A DNA stretch of 64,000 bases from an uncultured Anaerotruncus sp. (GTDB taxonomy: Bacteria > Bacillota > Clostridia > Oscillospirales > Acutalibacteraceae), in contig UQDL01000001.1 of the NCBI GenBank assembly GCA_900539775.1, forward strand, positions 310,001-374,000, read 5' to 3'. Positions within the stretch are counted from its first letter, which is position 1; each line of letters begins with the position of its first letter. Below, piece by piece: positions 9,142 to 17,246 of the stretch. The notes under the pieces were generated by a model. It did no database searches, was not told the origin of the DNA, and was given only the letters and a program-made list of their open reading frames with translations. The position numbers and the translations under genes were made by a program.

Positions 9142-10260
9142 TCAATCATTATCGCTGCCTTTTAATCTCATCGGCAAAACAAGGAAAAGAAAACTTTCAT
9201 CATTAACCGGTAAAACTTTAACCGGGCTAACAGGGCCGCTGAGTTCAATTTTAACCTGATCCGTGTCTGCCGCATTAAAAGCATCAAGCAAATATTTTGA
9301 ATTAAAGCCTATTTCAACTCTGTTGCCGCTGATGTTTGCGTGTGTGTAATCCACAACTCTGCCAAGGGAGGAAACGGTTGAAACTCTCATTTCGTCATTA
9401 TCAAAAAGGCATCTGATGGGGTTTTTTGCGCTGTTTTCAATAACGGGAATTGTTCTTTCAATGCAGGAAATTGCATCGTTTGTGTTAATAAGCACCGTTG
9501 TGCCCGATGTTTTTGGAATTGCCGCATTGTAATCAAGAAAATCGCCTTCAAGCAATCTGCTTATAATGCTGTAATTATCAACATCAAATATAATATGCCT
9601 TTTACCAACGCTGATTTGAATATCTTTATCTGTTTCGCTGCCTATGATTTTAATAAGCTCTCTTATTGTTTTTTTAGGCACTATAAAGGTTAATTCTTCA
9701 CCGTCATATTTAATTGTTTCCGTTCTTATTGCAAGGCGAAATCCGTCTACACCAACAAGGCGAAGCTGATTTTTTGAAAGTTCAAATTTTAAACCGGTGT
9801 GCACCATTTTTTGATTTTCGTCTTCCGCAACGGCAAAAAGAGTTTGCATAACCATTTTTTGAAGCACGCCTTGGTTTATGAAAACGGGAATTCCGCCGGA
9901 AACACTCGGCAATTCGGGATATTCGTCTGCGCTGATTCCCATAATGTTATATTGAGCTGCCCCCGCCGTAATTGAAACGGATGTGCCGCTTGTTTCAAAG
10001 GTTATTGATTCCGATGCGGCTTTTCTTATAATGTCGCAAAGAACCTTTGCATTTATAACAAGCGCACCCGGTTCTGAAACGGTTGCCTGCATAATTGTGT
10101 TTATTCCAAATTCAAAGTCATATCCCGTAAGGCTTAAAGTGTCTGATCCGCACTCAACAAGTATGCCTTCAATTGTGGGAATAGTAACCTTGGTGCTAAC
10201 TGCCCTCATAACATTATTGCAGGCGTTGTTAAGATTTTTGGTATTGCAGGTAAATTTCAT
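9142..10260 (-). CDS. dnaN: DNA polymerase III beta sliding clamp
   Basis: The 372-residue protein has the three-domain clamp fold. It starts MKFTCNTKNLNNACNNVMRAVSTK, and the C-terminus ends FLFLVLPMRLKG, matching the conserved LPMR tail that lines the protein-binding pocket. The clamp tethers the replicative polymerase to DNA. GGAGGAAAAATTT precedes the ATG. The gene directly follows the proposed origin unwinding region; its 5' untranslated DNA contains the DnaA-trio, the same arrangement as in Bacillus subtilis. Confidence 0.98.
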   Translation of the reverse strand: MKFTCNTKNLNNACNNVMRAVSTKVTIPTIEGILVECGSDTLSLTGYDFEFGINTIMQATVSEPGALVINAKVLCDIIRKAASESITFETSGTSVSITAGAAQYNIMGISADEYPELPSVSGGIPVFINQGVLQKMVMQTLFAVAEDENQKMVHTGLKFELSKNQLRLVGVDGFRLAIRTETIKYDGEELTFIVPKKTIRELIKIIGSETDKDIQISVGKRHIIFDVDNYSIISRLLEGDFLDYNAAIPKTSGTTVLINTNDAISCIERTIPVIENSAKNPIRCLFDNDEMRVSTVSSLGRVVDYTHANISGNRVEIGFNSKYLLDAFNAADTDQVKIELSGPVSPVKVLPVNDESFLFLVLPMRLKGSDND

Positions 10261-10297
10261 AAATTTTTCCTCCGCTTCAATTACACTAACTGACTTT

Positions 10298-10502
10298 TAG
10301 TAGTAGTAATATAGAGTGTTTAAATTGTTTAAAGTTTTAATTTTTGGGGCGGCTGCTTAAAAAATCGCTGATTTTTCAGTGTTGAAAATTTTTAAAGGAT
10401 TTGTTTGTTTTGTTAAAAATTTTTGATTTAAACAGTCGCTGTTGAAGTTTTTTTGTTGAAAGAATAATAAAATGTTGAATTATTCTGTTTTAATGTTGTT
10501 TA
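10298..10502. other. oriC: Replication origin (oriC) core: DnaA-box array, GC-rich block, DnaA-trio
   Basis: Between dnaA and dnaN the plus strand carries similarly oriented 9-mers: TGTTTAAAT (10317-10325), TGTTTAAAG (10326-10334), TGTTGAAAA (10380-10388), TGTTAAAAA (10411-10419), TGTTGAAGT (10440-10448), TGTTGAAAG (10454-10462) and TGTTGAATT (10473-10481). A GC-rich block, GGGGCGGCTGC, lies at 10346-10356. Just past the boxes is TAGTAGTAGTAA (10298-10309), which read 3' to 5' away from the boxes is AAT-GAT-GAT-GAT, the published DnaA-trio pattern. The order (boxes, trio, dnaN) follows the Bacillus unwinding region. The canonical box TTATCCACA is absent. What is seen is the repeats and their order; origin function is inferred. 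Confidence 0.75.
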
Positions 10503-11832
10503 TAATATCATTTATTTTGCGCTGCATTTTGGAATCCGTTTGAATTTCTTTTTCCATATCGTTAATGCTGTAAATAACGGTTGAATAGTTTTTGCCGAAT
10601 TCCTTGCCTATCATTTCAAAGGTAAGCGTTGTTGCCTCTCTGATTATGAACATGCACATTTTTCTTGCATGCGTTATATTTGCTTTTTGCTTGGCTGATT
10701 TAATATCTTCCTCAGAAACGCCTTCCGTTCTTGAAACCTCTTCTATAATTCTGTTTATGGTAACGGAGGTAGGAGGCACTTCATTATCTATAACATCTTT
10801 AATAACCTTTTGGGCAATTGCCGTTGAAGGCTTGTGCCCGCTGAGCTCGCACATTGCATAAAGTTTTTTTGTGGTGCCCTCAAGCTGCCTTATGTTTGAT
10901 TTTATCTTTTCTGCAATAAAATCAACCACATCATTTGGAATTTTAAAATTAAGCAGCTGTGCTTTGTTTTTTATAATTGCGCAGCGTGTTTCAAATTCCG
11001 GCGGCTGAATGTCTGCCAAAAGTCCGCTTTCAAATCTGCCGCAAAGCCTTTCCGTAAGGCTTTGAATTTCTTTAGGAGGCCTGTCCGAAGTAAGCACAAT
11101 TTGCTTTCCGCTTTCAACAAGTGTGTTAAAAGTGTGGAAAAATTCCTCTTCCGTGGCTTCCTTGCCGGCTATAAATTGAATATCATCTATCAAAAGCACA
11201 TCTGCGTTTCTGAATTTGTTGTGAAATGCATCTGTTGTTTTGTGCTGCAATGCATTAACAAATTCGTTTGCAAAATCCTCTGCACGCACATAAAGAATTT
11301 TCATTTCAGGAAAATTCTTGCGAATTTGATAGCATATTGCATTAAGAATGTGTGTTTTGCCAAGACCGGGTTTTCCGTAAATAAAAAGCGGGTTATAGTT
11401 GTTATAAGAATGATTTTGCTTAAATTGCCCGCCCGGATCCTCAGAAACGGCTATTGCTGCTCTGTAAGCAAAGCGGTTTGACGGGCCTTCAATAAAAGTG
11501 TCAAATGTAAAGGGATAATTTTCGCTGTTTTCCTCTTTTATTGCTTCTTTTTCTTCTTTTTGCTCTTCTGTTTCTTGCTCGGAGCAAAGTTTGTATTCAA
11601 CATTAACTTTAAAGCCGAGCACTTCTTCAAAGGCTTGATTTAAAAGAGAGCCGTATTGCTGCTTAGTTATTTTTTCCTGCATTGGGGATGTAAGCATCAA
11701 AGTAACGGTATTGTCGTTAAAATCAGTCAGTTTAAGAGGCTCAATCCAAAGCGAAAAGCCGGTTTTTGATATTTGGGTTTTGCAATAATCTAAAACAGCA
11801 AGCCAAATATCGTCATAAGTAGTCATTGCCAT
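10480..11832 (-). CDS. dnaA: Chromosomal replication initiator DnaA
   Basis: DnaA binds origin boxes, oligomerises with ATP and melts the origin. The 450-residue protein has domain I (1-80), an acidic linker (85-105), the AAA+ core with Walker A YGKPGLGKTH (152-161) and Walker B VLLIDDIQF (about 213), and a C-terminal DNA-binding domain (about 360-450). The HTH motif reads IGKEFGKNYSTVIYS where most DnaA proteins have FGGRDHTTVIHA: one residue is missing and the Asp and His that read bases are Asn and Tyr. The minor-groove Arg in the helix before it (HARKM) is kept. AAGGAAT precedes the ATG. Confidence 0.98.
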   Translation of the reverse strand: MAMTTYDDIWLAVLDYCKTQISKTGFSLWIEPLKLTDFNDNTVTLMLTSPMQEKITKQQYGSLLNQAFEEVLGFKVNVEYKLCSEQETEEQKEEKEAIKEENSENYPFTFDTFIEGPSNRFAYRAAIAVSEDPGGQFKQNHSYNNYNPLFIYGKPGLGKTHILNAICYQIRKNFPEMKILYVRAEDFANEFVNALQHKTTDAFHNKFRNADVLLIDDIQFIAGKEATEEEFFHTFNTLVESGKQIVLTSDRPPKEIQSLTERLCGRFESGLLADIQPPEFETRCAIIKNKAQLLNFKIPNDVVDFIAEKIKSNIRQLEGTTKKLYAMCELSGHKPSTAIAQKVIKDVIDNEVPPTSVTINRIIEEVSRTEGVSEEDIKSAKQKANITHARKMCMFIIREATTLTFEMIGKEFGKNYSTVIYSINDMEKEIQTDSKMQRKINDIINNIKTE

Positions 11833-11903
11833 AATAAATATTCCTTTTGAGTTGATTTTTTAAACATTTTGCCTGCTTTATTGTTGAAATAAATATTTAA
11901 ATA

Positions 11904-11932
11904 ATTATATCATCATTTTTGTTATAATACAA
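11904..11932 (-). promoter_or_regulatory. dnaA promoter
   Basis: On the minus strand TTGTAT (11927-11932), a 17-base spacer and a perfect TATAAT (11904-11909) precede dnaA by 71 bases. A TGTTGAAAT box at 11882-11890 lies just downstream of the predicted transcript start, which would suit autoregulation by DnaA. Confidence 0.6.
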
Positions 11933-12055
11933 TAGTTTTTAATAAATATATACTTATATATTTATATATATCTATATATAATATATAATATATAAACAAA
12001 GCAATAAAGCAATAAAAAATAAGGTTTAAATTTTAGTTTAATATCACTCTTGTTC

Positions 12056-12084
12056 TTGTTTTATAAAAAGTTATAATGTATAAT
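12056..12084 (+). promoter_or_regulatory. Promoter of the LCP-like/folate operon
   Basis: TTGTTT (12056-12061), 17-base spacer, TATAAT (12079-12084). A second overlapping TATAAT occurs at 12072-12077. The first gene starts with GTG at 12136. Confidence 0.55.
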
Positions 12085-12135
12085 GATTTATAATTAAAAT
12101 ATATTGCCAAATCATTATGAAACAAGGAATTTAAA

Positions 12136-13053
12136 GTGAGAATTTTTAAAAACAGGGGCGATATTTATGTGCCCTCAACTAAGTTTAAATCCGATTTAGA
12201 GCAAAAAATACTTTGGTCTGTTTTGGCTTTTATAATATTTTTTACAGCCGTTTTTTTGCTTGTGTTCGGAATAAAATATAATTTTTCGGCAAAGGAATTT
12301 TTTGCACCCGATAATATGAAAACAGAGCAGGCCGATGTTGCGGATCAGCTGCCGGCTGTTTCGGGAAAAACAAATTTTTTATTTGTTTTAAGTAATAAAA
12401 ACACAAATGAAATGCTGTTTTGCACAATTTTCCAAGCCGATATGGATACTGTGTCTTATAAATCATGTGCCCTCAGTGCAAGCACAAACACAGAATCGGG
12501 CAAGCTTTCCGAAATATATAAATCCTCCGGTGCGGCAGGCGTTGTAAACGCCGTTAATAAGCTTATCGGCATTGATATAGATTATTATATTGATGAAAGC
12601 TTCGAGGATTATAAAAAAATGTTTGATTATATGGGCACGATAAATTATACCGTGCTTGAAGATGTTAAATATAAGGATACAGACAGATACGGCTTTAATA
12701 TAAAGGTTAAAGCAGGTAATCAAAAGCTTGCCGGCGATAATGCGGAAAAGCTGCTGCGATATTATATAGGCAAGGAAAAAAATTTCACTGCCGCAAACGA
12801 TTTAATATTGGCAGCGGTTTCGCAGCATATGAATGAAACAAATTTTGAAAACAGGGAAAGCCTTTTCAGTAAAATGATAAGCCTTTCCAAAACCAATATA
12901 ACGGTTAAGGATTTCACCGATAATTTGGATAACTTAAAGGTGCTTTCCGCAAACACAACGGGAGTAAGCGTTTACAGCGCCGTTGCTCAGTATGACGGCG
13001 ATGATTTAACTTCCGCATCAATAAGCGATATATTGGGATATTTTGCAAAATAA
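12136..13053 (+). CDS. Membrane-anchored degenerate LCP-like protein
   Basis: The 305-residue protein has a basic N-terminus, one transmembrane helix (about residues 27-48) and an extracellular region whose layout follows LCP proteins: a beta-strand KTNFLFVLSNKN, an alpha segment GAAGVVNAVNKLIGIDIDYYI, DYMGTINYTV, and QKLAGDNAEKLLRYY. These match the LCP positions NVLLIG, CIENTY-LNIDNYV, KLGGVTVEL and LDGAQALAYCR of the protein at 828-2522. The catalytic positions are lost: there is no DTR, no PRD and no RADRQ. It is therefore probably a non-enzymatic LCP relative. The start is GTG with AAGGAA upstream. It ends 21 bases before folE and shares its promoter. Its role is unknown. Confidence 0.7.
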   Translation: MRIFKNRGDIYVPSTKFKSDLEQKILWSVLAFIIFFTAVFLLVFGIKYNFSAKEFFAPDNMKTEQADVADQLPAVSGKTNFLFVLSNKNTNEMLFCTIFQADMDTVSYKSCALSASTNTESGKLSEIYKSSGAAGVVNAVNKLIGIDIDYYIDESFEDYKKMFDYMGTINYTVLEDVKYKDTDRYGFNIKVKAGNQKLAGDNAEKLLRYYIGKEKNFTAANDLILAAVSQHMNETNFENRESLFSKMISLSKTNITVKDFTDNLDNLKVLSANTTGVSVYSAVAQYDGDDLTSASISDILGYFAK

Positions 13054-13074
13054 TTTTTCTGTGAAAGGCGTTTT

Positions 13075-13632
13075 ATGGATAAGAAAAAAATTGAAAAAGC
13101 GGTTTATGAAATTCTTGAGGCCGTTGGTGAAGACCCAAACAGGCCGGGGCTTGTTGAAACCCCCCGCAGAGTTGCGGATATGTATGAGGAAATGTTTTGC
13201 GGCTTAACGCAGGATCCACGCCGCCATCTTAAATTTTTTGATGAAAAATCAAATGATGAAATGGTTATTGTGCGTGATATTCCTTTTGCATCAATGTGCG
13301 AGCATCATTTGCTGCCGTTTGTTGGAAAAGCTCATATTGCCTATATTCCCGGCGAAAACAAAATAATAGGGCTTTCAAAGCTTGCAAGAATTGTTGATAA
13401 TTTTGCAAAAAAGCCGCAGGTGCAGGAAAGATTAACTCATGATATTGCAGATTTTCTTTACACTGAAATGAGCGCAAAGGGCGTTGCCGTTATTATGGAG
13501 GCAGAGCATATGTGCATGTCTATAAGAGGGGCAAAGGCTTCCGGCAGCAAAACTCAAACCTCGGCTCTCAGGGGCATTATGAAATCTGATGCACGCACCC
13601 GTGAAGAGGCTTTGGCACTGCTTAATAAATAA
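13075..13632 (+). CDS. folE: GTP cyclohydrolase I
   Basis: The enzyme converts GTP to 7,8-dihydroneopterin triphosphate, the first step of folate synthesis. The 185-residue protein has the zinc-binding pair in MCEHHLLPF (Cys78 region) and EAEHMCMSIRG, the substrate-binding GLSKLARIVDNFAKKPQVQERLT segment, and the C-terminal TSALRG. Length equals the bacterial type IA enzyme. GAAAGG precedes the ATG. It leads the folE-folP-folB-folK set. Confidence 0.97.
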   Translation: MDKKKIEKAVYEILEAVGEDPNRPGLVETPRRVADMYEEMFCGLTQDPRRHLKFFDEKSNDEMVIVRDIPFASMCEHHLLPFVGKAHIAYIPGENKIIGLSKLARIVDNFAKKPQVQERLTHDIADFLYTEMSAKGVAVIMEAEHMCMSIRGAKASGSKTQTSALRGIMKSDARTREEALALLNK

Positions 13633-13664
13633 CCGAATTTCATAATAAAGCAAAGGAAAAAAAT

Positions 13665-14468
13665 ATGATTTGGAAATGCGCAGATAAAAATATAGAATAC
13701 GGAAAAAAAACCCTTATTATGGCAATCATAAATGTTACTCCGGATTCTTTTTCAGACGGGGGAGACAGTTTTAACCCTGCCGATGCAATTGAAAATGCCG
13801 TTAAAGCACAAAATAACGGGGCAGATATAATTGATTTCGGCGCTCAGTCAACACGCCCGGGCTACACTCCTATTTCCGATGATGAGGAATGGGAAAGGCT
13901 TGAGCCTGTTTTGCAGGGTATAGAGGGAAAAATAACCATTCCAGTTTCGATAGACACCTTTTTCCCCTCTGTTGCTCTCAGGGCGGCAAAGCTGGGCGCA
14001 AATATCATAAATGATGTTTCGGGCTATGTTTCAAAGGAAATGGCAAGGGCCGTTATTCAAACGGGCTGCGGCTGGATAATAATGCATTCAAAGCACGGCG
14101 ATGTTAAAGAGGTAAGGGATTTCTTTAAGCGCAGCGAAAAAGAAGCGCTTGATTTGGGCGTTGAAAAATCGCAGCTTTGCTTTGATATGGGCATAGGCTT
14201 CGGAAAAACAAGAGATGAGGATCGCAGCCTTATTGCAAATGTAAAAAAATATAAGCTTGCAGGCTACCCCCTGCTTCTCGGCACAAGCAGAAAAAGAGTT
14301 ATCGGCGAAAGCAGCATACAGCCGGAGCCGAAAAAACGCACTTACGGCAATATTGCGGCAGACACGGCGGCAATATTCGGCGGCGTAAATATCATCCGCC
14401 TGCATGATGTTGAAAATGAAAAGCAGGGCATATATATGGCGGATAGCTTAAAAATTGCATTGAAATAG
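13665..14468 (+). CDS. folP: Dihydropteroate synthase
   Basis: The enzyme condenses 6-hydroxymethyl-dihydropterin pyrophosphate with p-aminobenzoate and is the sulfonamide target. The 267-residue TIM-barrel protein shows MAIINVTPDSFSDGG (loop 1), IIDFGAQSTRPG (loop 2), ANIINDVSG, and LLGTSRKRVIG near the C-terminal half, all family signatures in order. The usual GGxSTRPG is GAQSTRPG here. AAAGGAAAAAAAT precedes the ATG, 32 bases after folE. I saw no insertion at the known sulfonamide-resistance positions, but this cannot be judged firmly by eye. Confidence 0.97.
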   Translation: MIWKCADKNIEYGKKTLIMAIINVTPDSFSDGGDSFNPADAIENAVKAQNNGADIIDFGAQSTRPGYTPISDDEEWERLEPVLQGIEGKITIPVSIDTFFPSVALRAAKLGANIINDVSGYVSKEMARAVIQTGCGWIIMHSKHGDVKEVRDFFKRSEKEALDLGVEKSQLCFDMGIGFGKTRDEDRSLIANVKKYKLAGYPLLLGTSRKRVIGESSIQPEPKKRTYGNIAADTAAIFGGVNIIRLHDVENEKQGIYMADSLKIALK

Positions 14469-14506
14469 CTATATTTTAACAGAAAATTTATATTTGGTGA
14501 TGTTTA

Positions 14507-14869
14507 ATGGATAAAATCATAATTAAAGGACTTAAATTTTTTGCTTATCACGGTGTTAATCCGGAAGAAAAAGAGCAGGGTCAAAATTTTATTTTTGATA
14601 TAATTTTGCATGTAAATATGAATAAGGCATGCCACAGCGATAATGTGGAAGACACTGTTTCTTATGCAAAGGTTGTTAAAACGGTGCGCCGTGTTTTTTG
14701 TGCGGAAAAATATGATTTGCTTGAAAAATGTGCGCAGGTAACCGCAGATGCCGTTTTGGCGGAATATCCGGCAGTGTTTAAGGTTGAAATCACTCTTAAA
14801 AAGCCTCAAGCACCCGTAAACGCCGATTTTGATTATATGGCGGTAAATATCGTTCGCAGCAGGGATTAA
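14507..14869 (+). CDS. folB: Dihydroneopterin aldolase
   Basis: The enzyme cleaves 7,8-dihydroneopterin to 6-hydroxymethyl-dihydropterin and glycolaldehyde. The 120-residue protein begins MDKIIIKGLKFFAYHGVNPEEKEQGQ, with the conserved Tyr-His-Gly and Glu, and continues DTVSYAKVV, the substrate-binding signature, and KPQAPVNADFDYMAV. GGTGATG precedes the ATG, 38 bases after folP. Size is normal for the family. Confidence 0.95.
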   Translation: MDKIIIKGLKFFAYHGVNPEEKEQGQNFIFDIILHVNMNKACHSDNVEDTVSYAKVVKTVRRVFCAEKYDLLEKCAQVTADAVLAEYPAVFKVEITLKKPQAPVNADFDYMAVNIVRSRD

Positions 14870-15014
14870 GCCGCAAACGGCTGCCAAGCGTTAAAAAACG
14901 CAGTTTCAAAGCAATAAAATGATTTTAAAATTTAAATTATTTTGCGCCTTATCGGCTACAATAAGGCGAATTCTTGTCTTATAAATGTAGTTGGAAAGGT
15001 TTAAAAGATTATTT

Positions 15015-15536
15015 ATGGGAAAACATTATTTTTATGCACTTGGGCTTGGCTCAAATTTGGGAAAAAGAGAAGAAAATTTGCAAAATGCGGTTTCTGCAAT
15101 TGCACGCCTGCCGAAAACACGCATTATGCAGTGCGCAAATGTTTATGAATCAGAGCCGGTCGGCTGTGAAATTGAGCAGGGAAATTATTTAAATTCCGCA
15201 ATTTTAATTGCAAGCGAATTCACTCCGCATGAAATGCTTGGAATTTGCATGGGAATAGAATGTGCTCTCGGCAGGGAAAGAACGGTTAAAAACGCCCCGC
15301 GCATTATTGATATAGATATGCTTTACGCAGAGGATAAGGTTTTGAAAACAAAAAATCTTGTTGTGCCTCATCCGGAAATTGAAAACAGGCTTTTTGTGCT
15401 TGCACCTTTGAAGGATATTTTCTTTAAGGGCAATGCCTTTGGTTTTATTTTTGATCAATATATTGATAAAAACAGAAATCAGCGCCTCAAATTAACAAAT
15501 TTTAAGCTTACATATCCCCGCTATGAGGGCAAATAA
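15015..15536 (+). CDS. folK: 2-amino-4-hydroxy-6-hydroxymethyldihydropteridine diphosphokinase
   Basis: The enzyme transfers pyrophosphate from ATP to 6-hydroxymethyl-dihydropterin, making the substrate of FolP. From ATG 15015 the protein has 173 residues, with ALGLGSNLGKREENL at the N-terminus, NVYESEPVG, and the signature GRERTVKNAPRIIDIDML that carries the metal-binding Asp pair, followed by VPHPEIENRLFVLAPL. A longer frame starts with TTG at 14991 but has no ribosome binding site; GGAAAGG sits 15 bases before the ATG chosen. It closes the folate operon and is followed by a strong terminator. Confidence 0.94.
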   Translation: MGKHYFYALGLGSNLGKREENLQNAVSAIARLPKTRIMQCANVYESEPVGCEIEQGNYLNSAILIASEFTPHEMLGICMGIECALGRERTVKNAPRIIDIDMLYAEDKVLKTKNLVVPHPEIENRLFVLAPLKDIFFKGNAFGFIFDQYIDKNRNQRLKLTNFKLTYPRYEGK

Positions 15537-15549
15537 AAAATAAAAATTA

Positions 15550-15606
15550 AAGGAACGGTGTGGCACACTCTGCAAAAACGAATGTGCTTCAGCCGTTCCT
15601 TTTTTT
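15550..15606 (+). terminator. Terminator of the folate operon
   Basis: Inverted repeat AAGGAACGG/CCGTTCCTT (15550-15558 and 15593-15601) with an inner GCACA/TGTGC stem and a T-run. It begins 13 bases after the folK stop. Confidence 0.9.
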
Positions 15607-15830
15607 ATGTTTTTGTTTTATTCTTTATTTTGATTTTTTCTTTGCACTTTTTTTTGCATTGTTTATTATTTGATCAACAAAATAACAGCGCCGATGCTGT
15701 TTATTAAAAGCGCTTTTAATGCGGCAAAATAAAATTTTTAAAGAATAGCAAATTTTAGCCTTTTTATTATTTTTAGATTTGCAAACAATATTAGCGTGCG
15801 GTGTGCAATTAAAAATTTAAGGAGAAAAAG

Positions 15831-16007
15831 ATGAAAAGAAAAACGGAAAATATGATTAAAGGGCTCGGCGTTGCAATGGCGGTAGGAAGTGTGATTGCAG
15901 GCGCAACTGCAACAATGGGCAGCAACAGCAAAAAAACAAAAAGGGCAATGCAAAAAGCGGTAAACAAGGTTTCCGATTTTGCGGAAAATGTTTCCGCATT
16001 TATGTAA
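15831..16007 (+). CDS. Small 58-residue membrane-associated protein
   Basis: An ATG at 15831 follows a near-perfect AAGGAG six bases upstream and opens a 58-residue frame. The product has a basic N-terminus, a Gly/Ala-rich hydrophobic segment (GLGVAMAVGSVIAGATATMG, residues 11-30) and a basic amphipathic C-terminal half rich in Lys, Ser and Asn, ending DFAENVSAFM. The layout recalls small YtxH-like membrane proteins, but this is a resemblance only. It lies between the folate terminator and a bidirectional terminator shared with fba. Function is unknown. Confidence 0.65.
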   Translation: MKRKTENMIKGLGVAMAVGSVIAGATATMGSNSKKTKRAMQKAVNKVSDFAENVSAFM

Positions 16008-16083
16008 GCCGATCGGCGGCGATTTTTTGCTTTTGTGTGCATAATCAAAAGCAAAGCCGGCAGGCAAATAAAAATATAAAAAC

Positions 16084-16116
16084 AAAAAAACCGTTCCGAA
16101 AGGAACGGTTTAATTT
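16084..16116. terminator. Bidirectional terminator between the small ORF and fba
   Basis: Perfect stem AAACCGTTCC-GAAA-GGAACGGTTT (16088-16111) with an A-run on the left and a T-run on the right, so it serves convergent transcripts from both strands. The arm sequence AAGGAACGG is also used in the terminators at 15550 and 41104. Confidence 0.88.
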
Positions 16117-16132
16117 TTTGCAATTTAAGCGA

Positions 16133-17068
16133 TTAAGCCTTATTATCAGAGCCGAAAACATCCTTAATCTTATGCTCAACAACCTCTTGAATAAGGTCTC
16201 TTGCAGGAGTAAGGTATTGGCGGGGGTCAAACTGAGTCGGATTCTCCGAAAGGTGCTTTCTGAGAGCTGCAGTCATTGCAATTCTGATGTCTGAATCAAC
16301 ATTGATTTTGCAAACTGCAAGAGAAGAAGCCTTGCGAAGCATATCCTCCGGAATGCCGATTGCATCGGGCATCTGGCCGCCGAATTCGTTAATAATCTTA
16401 ATGTGATCTTGGTTTACGGAAGATGCACCGTGAAGAACAATCGGGAAGCCGGGAAGCTTTTCGCTTACTTCGTTAAGAATATCAAAGCGAAGCTCAGGAT
16501 TTTGGCCGGGCTTAAATTTGTATGCGCCGTGTGATGTGCCGATTGCAATTGCAAGTGAATCAACACCCGTTGCCTTAACAAATTCATAAGCTTCTTCGGG
16601 GCTGGTGTAAAAAGCATCGTCTGCATTAACCTGAACATCATCCTCAACGCCGGCAAGTGTGCCGAGTTCGCCCTCAACTACAACGCCGTGAGCGTGAGCA
16701 TATTCAACAACCTTTTTTGTAACCGCAATATTTTCCTCAAAGGGAAGAGAAGAACCGTCAATCATAACGGAGGTGAAGCCGCCGTCAATGCAGTCCTTGC
16801 AGGTTTCAAAGTTCGGGCCGTGGTCAAGGTGAAGAGCAATAGGAAGGCCTGTTTCCTCTGCCGCAGCTTTAACCATTGCTACAAGATAGCCGTGAGATGC
16901 ATATTTGCGAGCACCTGCAGAGCATTGAAGAATAACGGGTGCGTTAAGCTTCTTTGCAGCACGGGTAATGCCCTGAACGATCTCCATATTGTTTACGTTG
17001 AAAGCACCGATAGCGTAGCCGCCTTCATATGCTTTCTTAAACATTTCTTTTGTTGTTACAAGTGGCAT
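16133..17068 (-). CDS. fba: Class II fructose-1,6-bisphosphate aldolase
   Basis: The enzyme interconverts fructose 1,6-bisphosphate with dihydroxyacetone phosphate and glyceraldehyde 3-phosphate in glycolysis. The 311-residue TIM-barrel protein shows the zinc-binding HLDHGPNFETCKDCIDGGFTSVMIDGSSLPFEENI region with catalytic Asp, then EGELGTLAGVED, AIGTSHGAYKF (zinc His) and LHGASSVNQDHI. These fit the short class IIB group used in glycolysis by Firmicutes. Tagatose-bisphosphate aldolase is a close relative and cannot be fully excluded. AGGAGA precedes the ATG. It is monocistronic with its own promoter and terminator. Confidence 0.93.
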   Translation of the reverse strand: MPLVTTKEMFKKAYEGGYAIGAFNVNNMEIVQGITRAAKKLNAPVILQCSAGARKYASHGYLVAMVKAAAEETGLPIALHLDHGPNFETCKDCIDGGFTSVMIDGSSLPFEENIAVTKKVVEYAHAHGVVVEGELGTLAGVEDDVQVNADDAFYTSPEEAYEFVKATGVDSLAIAIGTSHGAYKFKPGQNPELRFDILNEVSEKLPGFPIVLHGASSVNQDHIKIINEFGGQMPDAIGIPEDMLRKASSLAVCKINVDSDIRIAMTAALRKHLSENPTQFDPRQYLTPARDLIQEVVEHKIKDVFGSDNKA

Positions 17069-17123
17069 ATTTAAAATCTCCTATATGTTTATTGAGGTGC
17101 GCTAAAACACCCCTACGCTTGAT

Positions 17124-17152
17124 ATTATACAGCATTTGCTTTTGAATATCAA
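17124..17152 (-). promoter_or_regulatory. fba promoter
   Basis: Minus-strand TTGATA (17147-17152), 17-base spacer and perfect TATAAT (17124-17129), giving a leader of about 50 bases before the fba ATG. Confidence 0.75.
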
Positions 17153-17246
17153 CGGAATAAGAAAACATTTTGCCCCGCAATTTATAAAATAAAAGTTAAT
17201 TCTGCAAAATTTTTGTTTAAAATATGGCTCTTTTTGCAGTTTTTGC

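Larger units (their letters stand above)
11833..12135. other. AT-rich intergenic region upstream of dnaA
   Basis: This 303-base gap between the divergent dnaA and LCP-like genes is very AT-rich, with a long TA-alternating tract at 11939-11996. It contains the dnaA promoter, the promoter of the plus-strand operon, and a single DnaA-box-like 9-mer TGTTGAAAT at 11882-11890. It could be the second half of a bipartite origin, but the low number of boxes gives little support. I see no gene in it. Confidence 0.5.

Noticed and set aside
11833..12135. Principal origin upstream of dnaA
   Set aside because: Although very AT-rich, it has only one box-like 9-mer and no trio; the dnaA-dnaN gap fits far better. 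A secondary role remains possible.
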